Part shown: one piece after another, positions 8,106 through 16,229 of the stretch
Layout of the letters: each line of letters opens with the position of its first letter
Position numbering within the stretch: position 1 is the stretch's first letter
Assembly (NCBI GenBank): GCA_005524015.1
Contig: SULG01000032.1
Coordinates: 1 to 33,635 of the forward strand
Origin: Candidatus Jettenia ecosi
GTDB lineage: Bacteria; Planctomycetota; Brocadiia; Brocadiales; Brocadiaceae
Length of the DNA: 33,635 nt
Direction: 5' to 3'
Made by a program: the position numbers and the translations under genes
The notes under the pieces: generated by a model
Seen by the model: the letters and a program-made list of their open reading frames with translations, nothing else
Told to the model about the DNA's origin: nothing
The model's database searches: none

Positions 8106-9584
8106 ATGATTTGTGTACCTATTATTGCAGATAACCTTGAAGATGCCCTTAAGGATATTGCAGAGGCATCAAAGGTTGCAGATATTATCGAATTACGCAT
8201 TGATTATATAAAAGACCTGGATTTAAAACGGCTGTTAAAAGGATGCATAAAGCCGGTAATTGTTACAAGCAGGCCTGTCAGAGAGGGTGGTAGATTTACC
8301 GGAAGTGAAGAAGATAGGATTTCACTCCTAAAGCTTGCTGTCGAATTACAAGTTGATTACATAGATGTTGAGCATGATAGTATTCAAAAAGTAAACGATA
8401 CCGGCAAAACAGAGCGAATCGTATCTTATCATAACTTCGATAAAACACCCGATGATCTTATAGAGATTTTTCAAAGACTTAAGCAAAGTGGCGCTGATAT
8501 CGTAAAAATAGTTCCTTATGCAAACGATATTACCGATAATGTTAAGATATATCAATTGCTTCAGCAGGTTGATATGCCCACAATTTCGTTTTGTATGGGT
8601 GAGTATGGCATTATTAGCCGAATATTATATAAGAAATTTGGCAGCTATTTGACCTTTGCTTCTCTCCGGTCAGGAAAGGAATCAGCTCCCGGACAGGTTG
8701 GTATTCACGAACTTCTTAATACATATCACGTGAGAAGGCAGGATAAACATACATCGATTTATGGATTAATAGGAAATCCGGTTTCTCATAGCATCAGTCC
8801 CGCTATTCATAACACCCTTTTTAATGAGATGGGTTTTCATAATATATATGTTCCTTTTAAAGTGGACAATATTGGAAATTTTATAAGAGAGTTTAGAGGG
8901 TTAGATATAAAGGGTTATAGTGTAACAATTCCTCATAAAGAATCTGTAATGGGTCATCTGGATGGAATAGATCACATAGCAAAGAAGATTGGAGCAGTTA
9001 ATACGATTGTAAACAGAGACGGACGACTAATTGGTTTTAATACAGATTGTGAAGCTGCTGTCAGAGTATTAGAAGGTATAAATAACGTATCCGGAATGAC
9101 AGCGAAGGCGGGAAGTTTACAGGGAAAAAAGGTTACGTTGGTTGGGGCAGGGGGGGTAGCCCGTGCGATTGCTTTCGGATTAAAGGAACGTGAGGCGCAG
9201 ATAACGATTTTCAACAGAAATTATGAACGAGCACAATCACTTGCCTGTGAAGTTGACTGCTCTTACAGGAAATTCAGTGATCTCCCGGTACTAGAAGCGG
9301 ACATAGTAGTTAATGCAACTTCTGTGGGTATGTTTCCCTCCGTTCATGAGACCCCAATTGATAAAAACTATCTAAAGCCCAACATGATTGTCTTTGATAC
9401 TATCTATAATCCTCCGGAAACGAGATTACTACGCGATGCCAAAAGTCTGGGTTGCAGGACTGTAGGTGGTTTACCAATGTTTGTACATCAGGCAGCAGCA
9501 CAATATAAATTATGGACAGGGCAGATGCCATCGCTTGAATTAATTGAGAAAATTGCCTATAAAAAACTATATCATGGGGAGTGA
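8106..9584 (+). CDS. aroDE: fused 3-dehydroquinate dehydratase (type I) / shikimate dehydrogenase
   Basis: One 492-residue chain catalyses two consecutive shikimate-pathway steps: dehydroquinate to dehydroshikimate, then NADPH-dependent reduction to shikimate. Residues 1-~212 are type I dehydroquinase: ELRIDYI (29-35), catalytic His109 (SYHNF), Schiff-base Lys134 (DIVKIVPYA) and SLRSGKESAPGQ (186-197). Residues ~217-492 are AroE: GNPVSHSISPAIHN (223-236), catalytic Lys278 (VTIPHK), NTD (312-314) and the NADP loop VGAGGVARA (346-354). Such fusions are usual in plants and are known in some chlamydia/planctomycete-type bacteria. All catalytic residues are present. There is no clear ribosome site before the ATG. 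Shikimate kinase follows 19 bp later, so three pathway steps are co-transcribed. Confidence 0.93.
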   Translation: MICVPIIADNLEDALKDIAEASKVADIIELRIDYIKDLDLKRLLKGCIKPVIVTSRPVREGGRFTGSEEDRISLLKLAVELQVDYIDVEHDSIQKVNDTGKTERIVSYHNFDKTPDDLIEIFQRLKQSGADIVKIVPYANDITDNVKIYQLLQQVDMPTISFCMGEYGIISRILYKKFGSYLTFASLRSGKESAPGQVGIHELLNTYHVRRQDKHTSIYGLIGNPVSHSISPAIHNTLFNEMGFHNIYVPFKVDNIGNFIREFRGLDIKGYSVTIPHKESVMGHLDGIDHIAKKIGAVNTIVNRDGRLIGFNTDCEAAVRVLEGINNVSGMTAKAGSLQGKKVTLVGAGGVARAIAFGLKEREAQITIFNRNYERAQSLACEVDCSYRKFSDLPVLEADIVVNATSVGMFPSVHETPIDKNYLKPNMIVFDTIYNPPETRLLRDAKSLGCRTVGGLPMFVHQAAAQYKLWTGQMPSLELIEKIAYKKLYHGE

Positions 9585-9603
9585 CAGAGATCACTTTTAG
9601 TAC

Positions 9604-10146
9604 ATGAATATCATCTTAATTGGATTTCGTGGCACTGGTAAAACAACCATAGGAAGAATACTTGCTCAGCGGCTTGGCAAGGTGTTTATTGATGCGGATG
9701 AGTATTTGGAGCAGTGTGAGAAGAGGACAATTCGAGATATCTTTACTGAGGGTGGAGAAGATCTGTTTAGAGACATTGAGGTACGGGTTATTGAAGAATT
9801 ATGCCGTTTAAACGATGCGATTATTGCTACAGGTGGAGGCGTAATTCTTAGAGAAGAGAATGTCAGGAGACTGAAAAGAAATGGAATTGTAATCCTCCTG
9901 GAAGCTGATGTGAATACTATATACGAGCGAATTTATGAGAATATTCAGACACAACATAAAAGACCGAACCTTACGAATTTGAACGGCTATCAGGAAATTG
10001 AATATCTTTTAGCATACAGAAGATCACTTTATGATAAAGCAGCAGATTTTGTATTTGATACAACCGTTATGCCCCTAAACGACACCGTAAATAAAATAAT
10101 TGCTTTTACTCAAAATTATACAGTAGCTTTAAAAAATTGTAGTTGA
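9604..10146 (+). CDS. aroK: shikimate kinase
   Basis: This 180-residue enzyme phosphorylates shikimate at the 3-hydroxyl with ATP. It shows the P-loop GFRGTGKTT (7-15), the substrate-binding Asp region DADEYLE (30-36), Arg56 in LFRDIE, the GGG loop (ATGGGV, 75-80) and a lid arginine in HKRPNL. Length is normal for the family. It lies 19 bp after aroDE on the same strand and completes a compact shikimate block. The next gene is convergent, with its stop only 33 bp away. Confidence 0.92.
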   Translation: MNIILIGFRGTGKTTIGRILAQRLGKVFIDADEYLEQCEKRTIRDIFTEGGEDLFRDIEVRVIEELCRLNDAIIATGGGVILREENVRRLKRNGIVILLEADVNTIYERIYENIQTQHKRPNLTNLNGYQEIEYLLAYRRSLYDKAADFVFDTTVMPLNDTVNKIIAFTQNYTVALKNCS

Positions 10147-10179
10147 TGTATGAGATTCCAGCATCTTACCATTCTTTTT

Positions 10180-10476
10180 CTATCGTCTGGAATTATTAAT
10201 TTCCCGCACCATCTTACAGATTAATTTCTCGTAAGATTTAATGATCTCTGCCTGTTCCTTTTTCTCAAATGATTTTATAGGTTTCTCCTCTATTTTATCA
10301 GCAATTTCATGAATCTTTTTTACAAGTGATGCAGCGGATCCTGCATCGGGGAGGGATTTTTCTTGGATATCTGGTTTTGTTTGTTCCTTTTTGGGCTTTT
10401 TGACAAGAGGTTTTTGGCGTGATGCAGATTTCTTTGGAGATTGTCCTTCAAGAGTAGTATTTTTTTCTTCACTCAT
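10180..10476 (-). CDS. small lysine-rich hypothetical protein
   Basis: This 98-residue protein is not recognised. The N-terminal half is low-complexity and basic (repeated K, P, Q, S), and the C-terminal half looks helical and charged (IADKIEEKPIKSFEKKEQAEI). The start is well supported by a TAGGAGTG ribosome site about 7 nt before the ATG. It lies 53 bp downstream of another Lys/Glu-rich gene on the same strand, so the two may be one unit. The composition suggests a nucleic-acid- or protein-binding accessory factor, which is a guess. Confidence 0.6.
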   Translation of the reverse strand: MSEEKNTTLEGQSPKKSASRQKPLVKKPKKEQTKPDIQEKSLPDAGSAASLVKKIHEIADKIEEKPIKSFEKKEQAEIIKSYEKLICKMVREINNSRR

Positions 10477-10529
10477 ATTTTCACTCCTATAATAGTAGTA
10501 AGGTAAGCCCTGACACGAAATAAATACCT

Positions 10530-11012
10530 CTAATCATTCTCCTCTAAAGAATCCTGTATCTGTTGCATGATATCTAATACCTCTTCATTCATATCTTCGA
10601 TTTCACAAACATCATCTTCTATTATTTCAAGGCTTGATTTTAACAATTCAATGTTCTTTTCCATGATTTTTGCCTTTTTTGCCACATCTTCCATCTCTTT
10701 ATTCCTGATGATAAGCTCCTTAATCCCGGACTCTATCTTTTTTTCTAATTCCAGAAAATTTTTTAACGCAGACTCCGTTTGTTTTTTATTTATCTCAAGG
10801 GCTTTGATTGAAGAATGTGAGGTCTTTTCCATGATGTCTATTCGTTTCTCAAGGGTATCAATCTTTTTTACAACAGTATCAAAATTCTTAACTAAAGATG
10901 AGAAACCTGCTAGTAAGACCTTAATTTGTTTATCAAAATTTTTTAATTCTTTTTCAATTGATACTATAGCTTCTGTAGGGTTAGACATCTGCTTCGTATT
11001 TGATTTTTTCAT
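10530..11012 (-). CDS. coiled-coil hypothetical protein
   Basis: This 160-residue protein is almost entirely predicted alpha-helix with heptad-like hydrophobic spacing (for example KKIDTLEKRIDIMEKT and NIELLKSSLEIIEDDV) and has an acidic tail ending LEEND. It has no signal peptide, no membrane segment and one cysteine. It may be phasin-like or a structural adaptor; no family can be named. It is followed 53 bp later by the Lys-rich gene. The ATG at 11012 has only a weak purine-rich upstream stretch; an alternative start is the Met at 10988. Confidence 0.6.
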   Translation of the reverse strand: MKKSNTKQMSNPTEAIVSIEKELKNFDKQIKVLLAGFSSLVKNFDTVVKKIDTLEKRIDIMEKTSHSSIKALEINKKQTESALKNFLELEKKIESGIKELIIRNKEMEDVAKKAKIMEKNIELLKSSLEIIEDDVCEIEDMNEEVLDIMQQIQDSLEEND

Positions 11013-11428
11013 ATTTATTTTTTTTCTTTTCTCTATAAACAGATATTCTTAATGCCTCAAAATGCTTTAAAAGACATTGATGTATGCTTGGATAAATATG
11101 ATTTGTCTAAATTATGAATATATGTATACAGATAATTATAATCAAAATCAATGATATTTTTTCGTTATAATTACCTATCAAAGTATTTCTTTTCACCTGT
11201 CAGGGATATTGCTGTTTATTCTATCAACTTTGCTTTATTTGACCTATAAAACTTTTTGTTAGAAAAGAAAGAGATAAGATATGAAACGAATGTTCAATGC
11301 GGCGTAAATACATTTGGGATGCTTTGAGCATGTGAGACTAACGATACAGAAGTAATCTTTTCTTTACAAAAAACTCAGATTTGTTGTGTTTTAAGCCTTA
11401 TAGTTGCTGATTGGTGCTTTGCAAAGCT
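11013..11428. other. 416-bp AT-rich gap, no gene seen
   Basis: This lies between the coiled-coil gene's start and the end of the HAD-YvcK gene, both minus strand. It probably contains the promoter of the coiled-coil gene, but no convincing -35/-10 pair was found. A perfect palindrome GCTTTGCAAAGC (11416-11427) sits directly after the HAD-YvcK stop and lacks a T-tract. No ORF of note or tRNA was seen. Confidence 0.4.
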
Positions 11429-13126
11429 TTATCTTATTGTTAATAATGGTAAATTGGCATATACTCTGCAAATTGAATCAGCAAGTTTGTCAGGATCATG
11501 CCGTATTAGGTCTTGTTTCTCCCAAAGAATGCGTTTTTGGTTAATGTCCTCAATCAGATCAGCTTTCTTAATATTCACATTCAAATTATAAACACCCTCA
11601 TCCATTAAAGCTAATTCGGCCCCTTCTTTTTGATATTTATCAAGAATGTCTTTACGGGGGATATTATTATTCACAATAACATAATCGAGCACACCATCCC
11701 CAAGATATTTTACAACAGTATTGATATGATCAGAAACCTTGTAGTGATCAGTTTGCCCAGGTTGAGTGACAATATTGCAGACATAAATCTTAGTAGCTTT
11801 GCTGTTTCGGATGGCATTTCTGATGCCTGAAACCAGGAGATTTGTTATAAGGCTTGTATAGAGGCTGCCTGGTCCTATCACAATAATATCTGCTTTTAGA
11901 ATTTCTTCTACAGCTTCCGGGAGAGGTGTTACATCTTTGGTTTTCAAAAAGACATTTTTAATAGGCGCTTTTCCCAGGGCACGTACATTAAATTCTTCCT
12001 CTACATAGGTTCCATCTTCTAATTCTGCGCAAATATGAGTGCTTGTAAGGGTCGAAGGAAGTACCTTACCCCGAATACTCAATATCTTACTTGCCTTTTT
12101 AATCGCTTGTTCGAAACTACCGGTAATATCAGTCAGTGCAGCCATGAGCAGGTTCCCAAGACTCATGCCTTCGAGTGATCCTCTGTTGAATCTGTATTGG
12201 AACAGTTGATACAAGTCTCGCTCCTGTTCTTCCGTTTCAGAGAGCGCCGCAAGACAATTTCTCGCATCTCCTGGCGGAAGTATCCCGAATTCCTCCCGCA
12301 GAACACCGGAACTTCTGCCTGAATCGGTAACGGTTACGACAGCGGTAAGGTGTTTACTGTATGTTTTTGAACCTTCCAGCATAATGGGAAGTCCTGTACC
12401 TCCTCCAATAGCGACAATTTTTAGCCTGTCTGGTGTCCTTCCTACATTGTTGAGCTGTAGGATGGTAGGGACTTGGAAGATGCGTTTAATTTTATAATGA
12501 GGTTTATCATAATCATTCGTAGAAGGCTCATTCTTATACCTTCCATGCAGCATTTGGATAGTGATCATACCTAAGGATTTTGCAATTCGCAATTCATCCC
12601 GTATCTTGTCACCTACCATAACCGTTTCGCAAGGGCTGATAGTATATCTTCCAATAAGATTACGAATGCAATCTTCCATAAGGGGACCAATCTCCTGATC
12701 GTTAATTACAATTTCGTCAAAATATGGTCTTAATCCAAGAATGTTTATCTTATTCTCCTGACGTTCGTGAACGCCTACAGATAAAAGGAAAAGATAGTAA
12801 CCTCTGTCTTTTAATTCTTTAAGTGTAGGAATAACATCGGGGAATGGTTTAATCTCAGAAACCTCGCTGCTGTTGTATGCCTTGTAGGCAATATTGATTA
12901 ACTTCGCATTTGCACGATATTTGTTTACGATTTCGTTGAATACCAGATGATATGGGCCGTATTTATCGGAAAGTTCTTTTTGTAACTGATAGGCTTCTTC
13001 TTCTGTGCATGGTAGTCCTGCTTCGACCATCGCTTTGGCTGCGCGTCTCCTTGATGCATCGATAAGCAGACCTGTACAATCATATAGGGTATCATCCAAA
13101 TCAAAGATTACAGCCTTTATTTTCAT
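11429..13126 (-). CDS. HAD-superfamily hydrolase fused to YvcK/GlmR (CofD-like) protein
   Basis: Residues 1-~222 are a HAD phosphatase: FDLDDTLY (8-15) with nucleophile Asp9 and Asp11, and motif IV VGDKIRDEL (171-179). Residues ~234-565 are a complete YvcK/GlmR domain: IVAIGGGTGLP (237-247), the VTVTDSGRSSG stretch (264-274), PPGDARN (284-290), then GPGSLYTSL and NIVTQPGQTDHY. YvcK binds UDP-sugars and steers carbon into cell-wall precursors (GlmS control in Bacillus); most homologues are stand-alone and about 310-330 residues long. The fusion suggests phosphatase action on a sugar- or nucleotide-phosphate linked to that control. The start is supported by AAGGAG 7 nt before the ATG. It follows endonuclease V by 11 bp and is the last gene of a long minus-strand run. 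Confidence 0.85.
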   Translation of the reverse strand: MKIKAVIFDLDDTLYDCTGLLIDASRRRAAKAMVEAGLPCTEEEAYQLQKELSDKYGPYHLVFNEIVNKYRANAKLINIAYKAYNSSEVSEIKPFPDVIPTLKELKDRGYYLFLLSVGVHERQENKINILGLRPYFDEIVINDQEIGPLMEDCIRNLIGRYTISPCETVMVGDKIRDELRIAKSLGMITIQMLHGRYKNEPSTNDYDKPHYKIKRIFQVPTILQLNNVGRTPDRLKIVAIGGGTGLPIMLEGSKTYSKHLTAVVTVTDSGRSSGVLREEFGILPPGDARNCLAALSETEEQERDLYQLFQYRFNRGSLEGMSLGNLLMAALTDITGSFEQAIKKASKILSIRGKVLPSTLTSTHICAELEDGTYVEEEFNVRALGKAPIKNVFLKTKDVTPLPEAVEEILKADIIVIGPGSLYTSLITNLLVSGIRNAIRNSKATKIYVCNIVTQPGQTDHYKVSDHINTVVKYLGDGVLDYVIVNNNIPRKDILDKYQKEGAELALMDEGVYNLNVNIKKADLIEDINQKRILWEKQDLIRHDPDKLADSICRVYANLPLLTIR

Positions 13127-13137
13127 AACAAAACTCC

Positions 13138-13827
13138 TTACTTCTGTAAATGTGATTCTTTCCTTAATTTATTTACTAATAAATGGGCTTGTCTTGTAGG
13201 TTCGGGAATACGGTATCTGCTGCAGCTTGCCATAACAATACGGATCGCAAATGCCAGATTTGTTTTATGTCCGGGAGATACAAATACAGGTTTTGTATTT
13301 ATCTTGGTTCGAAGCGCAGCCCCTACAACCTCATTTTTGTAGAGAAGTTTTGTGTATGAACCTGCCGCATTTTCAACGGGCCCATATTCTCCCACCAATC
13401 TACTCTTTGCGCACCCAATGGTTGGTTTATCGAGAAACAACCCCATGTGAGATGCCAGGCCAAGATGCCGGGGGTGAGCAATTCCTTGCCCATCAAACAG
13501 GATAATATCGGGCTCATTTTTTAGTTTACGAAATGCCTTAAGCAGGATAGGCGCCTCACGGAAGGAAAGCAGTCCGGGAATATAAGGAAATCTTGCTTTG
13601 TCTATTGCTGTAGCTTCTTCAATCTGCTCTAAATGTCTGTTCAAGGTAAATACAATCACACCTGCAAAGAAATAATCACTCTGTTTGTCGTAAGAAACAT
13701 CGGCGCCTGCTATCGTATCTATTTTCCCGGATGATTTTTTTATAATTAATAAATCCCTTAGCGTTTGTTGAATTTGAATGGCTTTTTTATAATCTACATT
13801 CCATGCGTGTAATTTGTTGAATTTCAT
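13138..13827 (-). CDS. nfi: endonuclease V (deoxyinosine-specific)
   Basis: Endonuclease V nicks DNA one base 3' of deoxyinosine and starts alternative excision repair. With the ATG at 13827 the protein is 229 residues, the family length. Asp43 in AGADVSYD falls where the catalytic Asp lies in characterised homologues. YIPG (82-85), Glu91 in LSFREAP, Asp112 in FDGQG and the AHPRHLGLASHMG segment complete the active site and wedge. A longer reading from a TTG at 13878 adds 17 residues without family similarity and is rejected. It lies 11 bp before the HAD-YvcK gene and about 87 bp after scpB, in the same direction. Confidence 0.9.
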   Translation of the reverse strand: MKFNKLHAWNVDYKKAIQIQQTLRDLLIIKKSSGKIDTIAGADVSYDKQSDYFFAGVIVFTLNRHLEQIEEATAIDKARFPYIPGLLSFREAPILLKAFRKLKNEPDIILFDGQGIAHPRHLGLASHMGLFLDKPTIGCAKSRLVGEYGPVENAAGSYTKLLYKNEVVGAALRTKINTKPVFVSPGHKTNLAFAIRIVMASCSRYRIPEPTRQAHLLVNKLRKESHLQK

Positions 13828-13913
13828 ATCTATTTTCCATGGTGTTCGCCTTGAGCAGAGAAAACACGCTTTATGCAAAAATATGTATATGCTCCGGGAA
13901 GTATTTATCCTTA

Positions 13914-14447
13914 CTAAGGGGCTTCTAATTCTTCGATTTTAGGTAAATCTTTAATATCTTTTAACCCAAAATATTCAAGAAATTTTTTTGTGGTGCCATA
14001 GAGTAAAGGATGTCCTAATGACTCATCCCTTCCTATGACCTTAACAAGGTCTTTTTCCATAAGCAATCGAATAATTTGGCCTGATTGGACCCCGCGGATG
14101 GATTCTAAATTTGCTCTTAAGATAGGTTGCTTATAGGCAATTATGGCGAGTGTTTCGAGAGCTGCCTGTGAAAGTCTTGTATCTCCCGATTTCTTTCTTA
14201 ATTTGGTTATCCATTCATAATATTCAGGTTTTGTATATAATTGATAGCCGCCAGCAATTTCCTCAATTTGAAATGATCTTCCTTGTATCTCATAATCGTT
14301 CTTTAATTGTGTAATGGCCTCTTGAATTTGAGCGCTATCAATATCTTCAATGATATCTTTCAGTTTTCTTAGCGTAATAGGCTCTTCAGATGCAAATATT
14401 AACGATTCAACAATAGGTTTGATTTCTTCAATTCCTTTCATATGCAA
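13914..14447 (-). CDS. scpB: segregation and condensation protein B
   Basis: ScpB (177 residues) joins ScpA and SMC to form the bacterial condensin that helps chromosome segregation. The family pattern is visible: an N-terminal winged helix starting IVESLIFASEEPITL, the GGYQLYTKPEY hairpin (about 67-77), SQAALETLAIIAYKQPI in the second winged helix, then IRGV-SG and the GRDESLGHPLLYGTTKKFLEYFG end. The start may be the ATG at 14447 or at 14441. scpA is not adjacent, which is unusual since scpA and scpB are commonly neighbours. The gene lies 18 bp after rnfG, inside the Rnf-containing run. Confidence 0.92.
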   Translation of the reverse strand: MHMKGIEEIKPIVESLIFASEEPITLRKLKDIIEDIDSAQIQEAITQLKNDYEIQGRSFQIEEIAGGYQLYTKPEYYEWITKLRKKSGDTRLSQAALETLAIIAYKQPILRANLESIRGVQSGQIIRLLMEKDLVKVIGRDESLGHPLLYGTTKKFLEYFGLKDIKDLPKIEELEAP

Positions 14448-14465
14448 AACGCCGTTGACGAAAGA

Positions 14466-15194
14466 TTATTTGATTTCCCAATCTGAGGGTTGAGCAACGT
14501 TCTTAATTCTATCTATGGCATCCCGTACAGCATTGATTGCTGCTTTTGTAGATATGGTAGCTCCTGTAATAGCGGTAATTTTATCAGCATCTTTTACTTT
14601 TGAGACAACAAGCTGATTATACATTTTTTGCTTGAATTGCTCCTGGAACCATGGTTGAGTTTTATTTTTTACCTTTTTTGATAATCCAAATTTCTTAACT
14701 CTTTCCGGTTGTTTAAAGAACGGTAATTTCCATGATTCATTGCTATCCCGGTCTAGTGGTTTCGGTTCTTTGCCAAAAATTATACTCCAAAGTGTAGAGG
14801 TACTCTCGATATCAGTCATTTTTGTTCCCAAACCAGGAGTTTCATTTTGTGCAAGAATGTTGATACCGAGGATTTTTTCAAAGCTGGGATTGATTCCGAC
14901 CATGATTTTAATCTTACTTGAATATCCTTGCGCTTCCCCATACGCTGCATAGCCAATAACCTCGCCTTTCTTGTTGATACCTTTATAAACATGGTCATGA
15001 TCAGTTGCATTTGGAGAAGTAATTTCTATTGGACTTTCCAGGCCAGGTAACACAGTATACAATGCCTCCATCCGGGTAGCCAGTTCCTTTTTTTTGATAG
15101 TACCCTTGGTAAGTAAAAAGGTTGATGAGACTCCAAGAGAAGCCAAAAGGGAAACGATAGTCAGAACAACCGTATATTGTGTCTTCTTTTGCAT
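14466..15194 (-). CDS. rnfG: Rnf electron transport complex subunit G
   Basis: This 242-residue membrane-anchored flavoprotein is a subunit of the ion-pumping ferredoxin:NAD+ oxidoreductase. It has an N-terminal membrane segment (8-29), the FMN_bind domain with ETPGLGTKM (118-126), and the covalent FMN site TGAT (210-213), where Thr213 is the expected flavin attachment. It begins 1 bp after the rnfD stop. The usual next genes, rnfE, rnfA and rnfB, do not follow; scpB does. NqrC is the related alternative, but the RnfC-type partner upstream decides for Rnf. Confidence 0.92.
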   Translation of the reverse strand: MQKKTQYTVVLTIVSLLASLGVSSTFLLTKGTIKKKELATRMEALYTVLPGLESPIEITSPNATDHDHVYKGINKKGEVIGYAAYGEAQGYSSKIKIMVGINPSFEKILGINILAQNETPGLGTKMTDIESTSTLWSIIFGKEPKPLDRDSNESWKLPFFKQPERVKKFGLSKKVKNKTQPWFQEQFKQKMYNQLVVSKVKDADKITAITGATISTKAAINAVRDAIDRIKNVAQPSDWEIK

Positions 15195-15195
15195 C

Positions 15196-16227
15196 TTAAG
15201 CTTTCTTTATTCTGGCGCCGTATAACCGGGGTTTTGTGAATCGATCAATAAGAGGTGTTGCTGTGTTCATAAGCAATAGAGAATAACACACACCTTCTGG
15301 GTAGCCAGAATAAAAACGAATCAGTACTGTTAATACACCTGTACCAACAGCAAAAATGATAAGCCCCGATTTTGTTAAGGGAGAGGTAACCATATCTGTT
15401 GCCATAAAGAATGCACCAAGAATTAACCCTCCTGCAAGAATGTGATAAAAGGGATTATTGGCCCATGGTGTTTTTGTTTGCGGGGGTAAAATTAAAACCA
15501 TAATAAAAACTGTAGCTATATAATAAGCTGGTACATACCAGTTTATGTAACGTTTATAGATTAGATAGGCGCCACCCAACAATAGGGCAATTGTGGAAGT
15601 TTCACCGATACAGCCTGGTACGCTTCCTATGAGGAGTTGCGTAAAATGGTATGCTTCTGCCCCTGCCTCTTTTGCTAGCGGTGTTGCTCTTGTTACAGCA
15701 TCTACCATATTTCCTTCAGGGTCAATTTCTGTTATGTTATGAAAAAGATTGCCAATTCCGTGTTGTAAGACACGCCAATCTGAATTAAGAGCGGCAGGAT
15801 AAGCAGTTTGCAGGAATGCGCGTGCTGCCAATGCCGGGTTCCAGATGTTATTTCCAAGCCCTCCAAAAGCATGTTTTACAATGACAATTGCAAAGAAAGA
15901 GCCGATTACAGGTATATACCACGACACGCCAGGAGGTAAGGTATATGCCAATAAGATACCCGTAACAACAGCGCTACCGTCCTTCAAGGTACTTATGACT
16001 GATATCTTTCGCACCCCTAGAATAAGCGCTTCAGTGAAAATAGCGCTTACAATGCTTAATAAAATGACGTACAGACAGTAATATCCAAAGGTAAAGATAC
16101 TGGCGATCCCTGCAGGGACTAAAGAGAGTACCACGGCCCACATTATCCGGGGGATACTGTCTGTATCACGAATATGAGGGGATGCGCTAGCAATTAAAAT
16201 ACTTTTATCTTGAACTTGGTTTAACAT
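15196..16227 (-). CDS. rnfD: Rnf electron transport complex subunit D
   Basis: This 343-residue polytopic membrane protein belongs to the NqrB/RnfD family. It has the SASPHIR start motif (14-20), FGGLGNNIWNPALAARAF (121-138), the flavin motif DAVTRATPL (176-184) in which Thr182 is the expected covalent FMN site, and PGCIGETSTIALLLGGAYL (204-222). About 8-10 hydrophobic segments are visible. The flavin motif has Arg where many homologues have Gly or Ser (TRAT rather than SGAT); attachment should be unaffected because the Thr is kept. It starts 2 bp after the rnfC stop and is followed by rnfG after 1 bp, so the three are tightly coupled. Confidence 0.92.
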   Translation of the reverse strand: MLNQVQDKSILIASASPHIRDTDSIPRIMWAVVLSLVPAGIASIFTFGYYCLYVILLSIVSAIFTEALILGVRKISVISTLKDGSAVVTGILLAYTLPPGVSWYIPVIGSFFAIVIVKHAFGGLGNNIWNPALAARAFLQTAYPAALNSDWRVLQHGIGNLFHNITEIDPEGNMVDAVTRATPLAKEAGAEAYHFTQLLIGSVPGCIGETSTIALLLGGAYLIYKRYINWYVPAYYIATVFIMVLILPPQTKTPWANNPFYHILAGGLILGAFFMATDMVTSPLTKSGLIIFAVGTGVLTVLIRFYSGYPEGVCYSLLLMNTATPLIDRFTKPRLYGARIKKA

Positions 16228-16229
16228 TT

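Noticed and set aside
10567-11052. 161-codon plus-strand ORF opposite the coiled-coil gene
   Set aside because: Its Phe/Ser/Ile-rich sequence is the complement of a Lys/Glu-rich coiled coil; it has no independent support.
13828-13878. N-terminal extension of endonuclease V from a TTG
   Set aside because: The added 17 residues do not resemble the family, while the ATG at 13827 gives the normal length and places Asp43 correctly.
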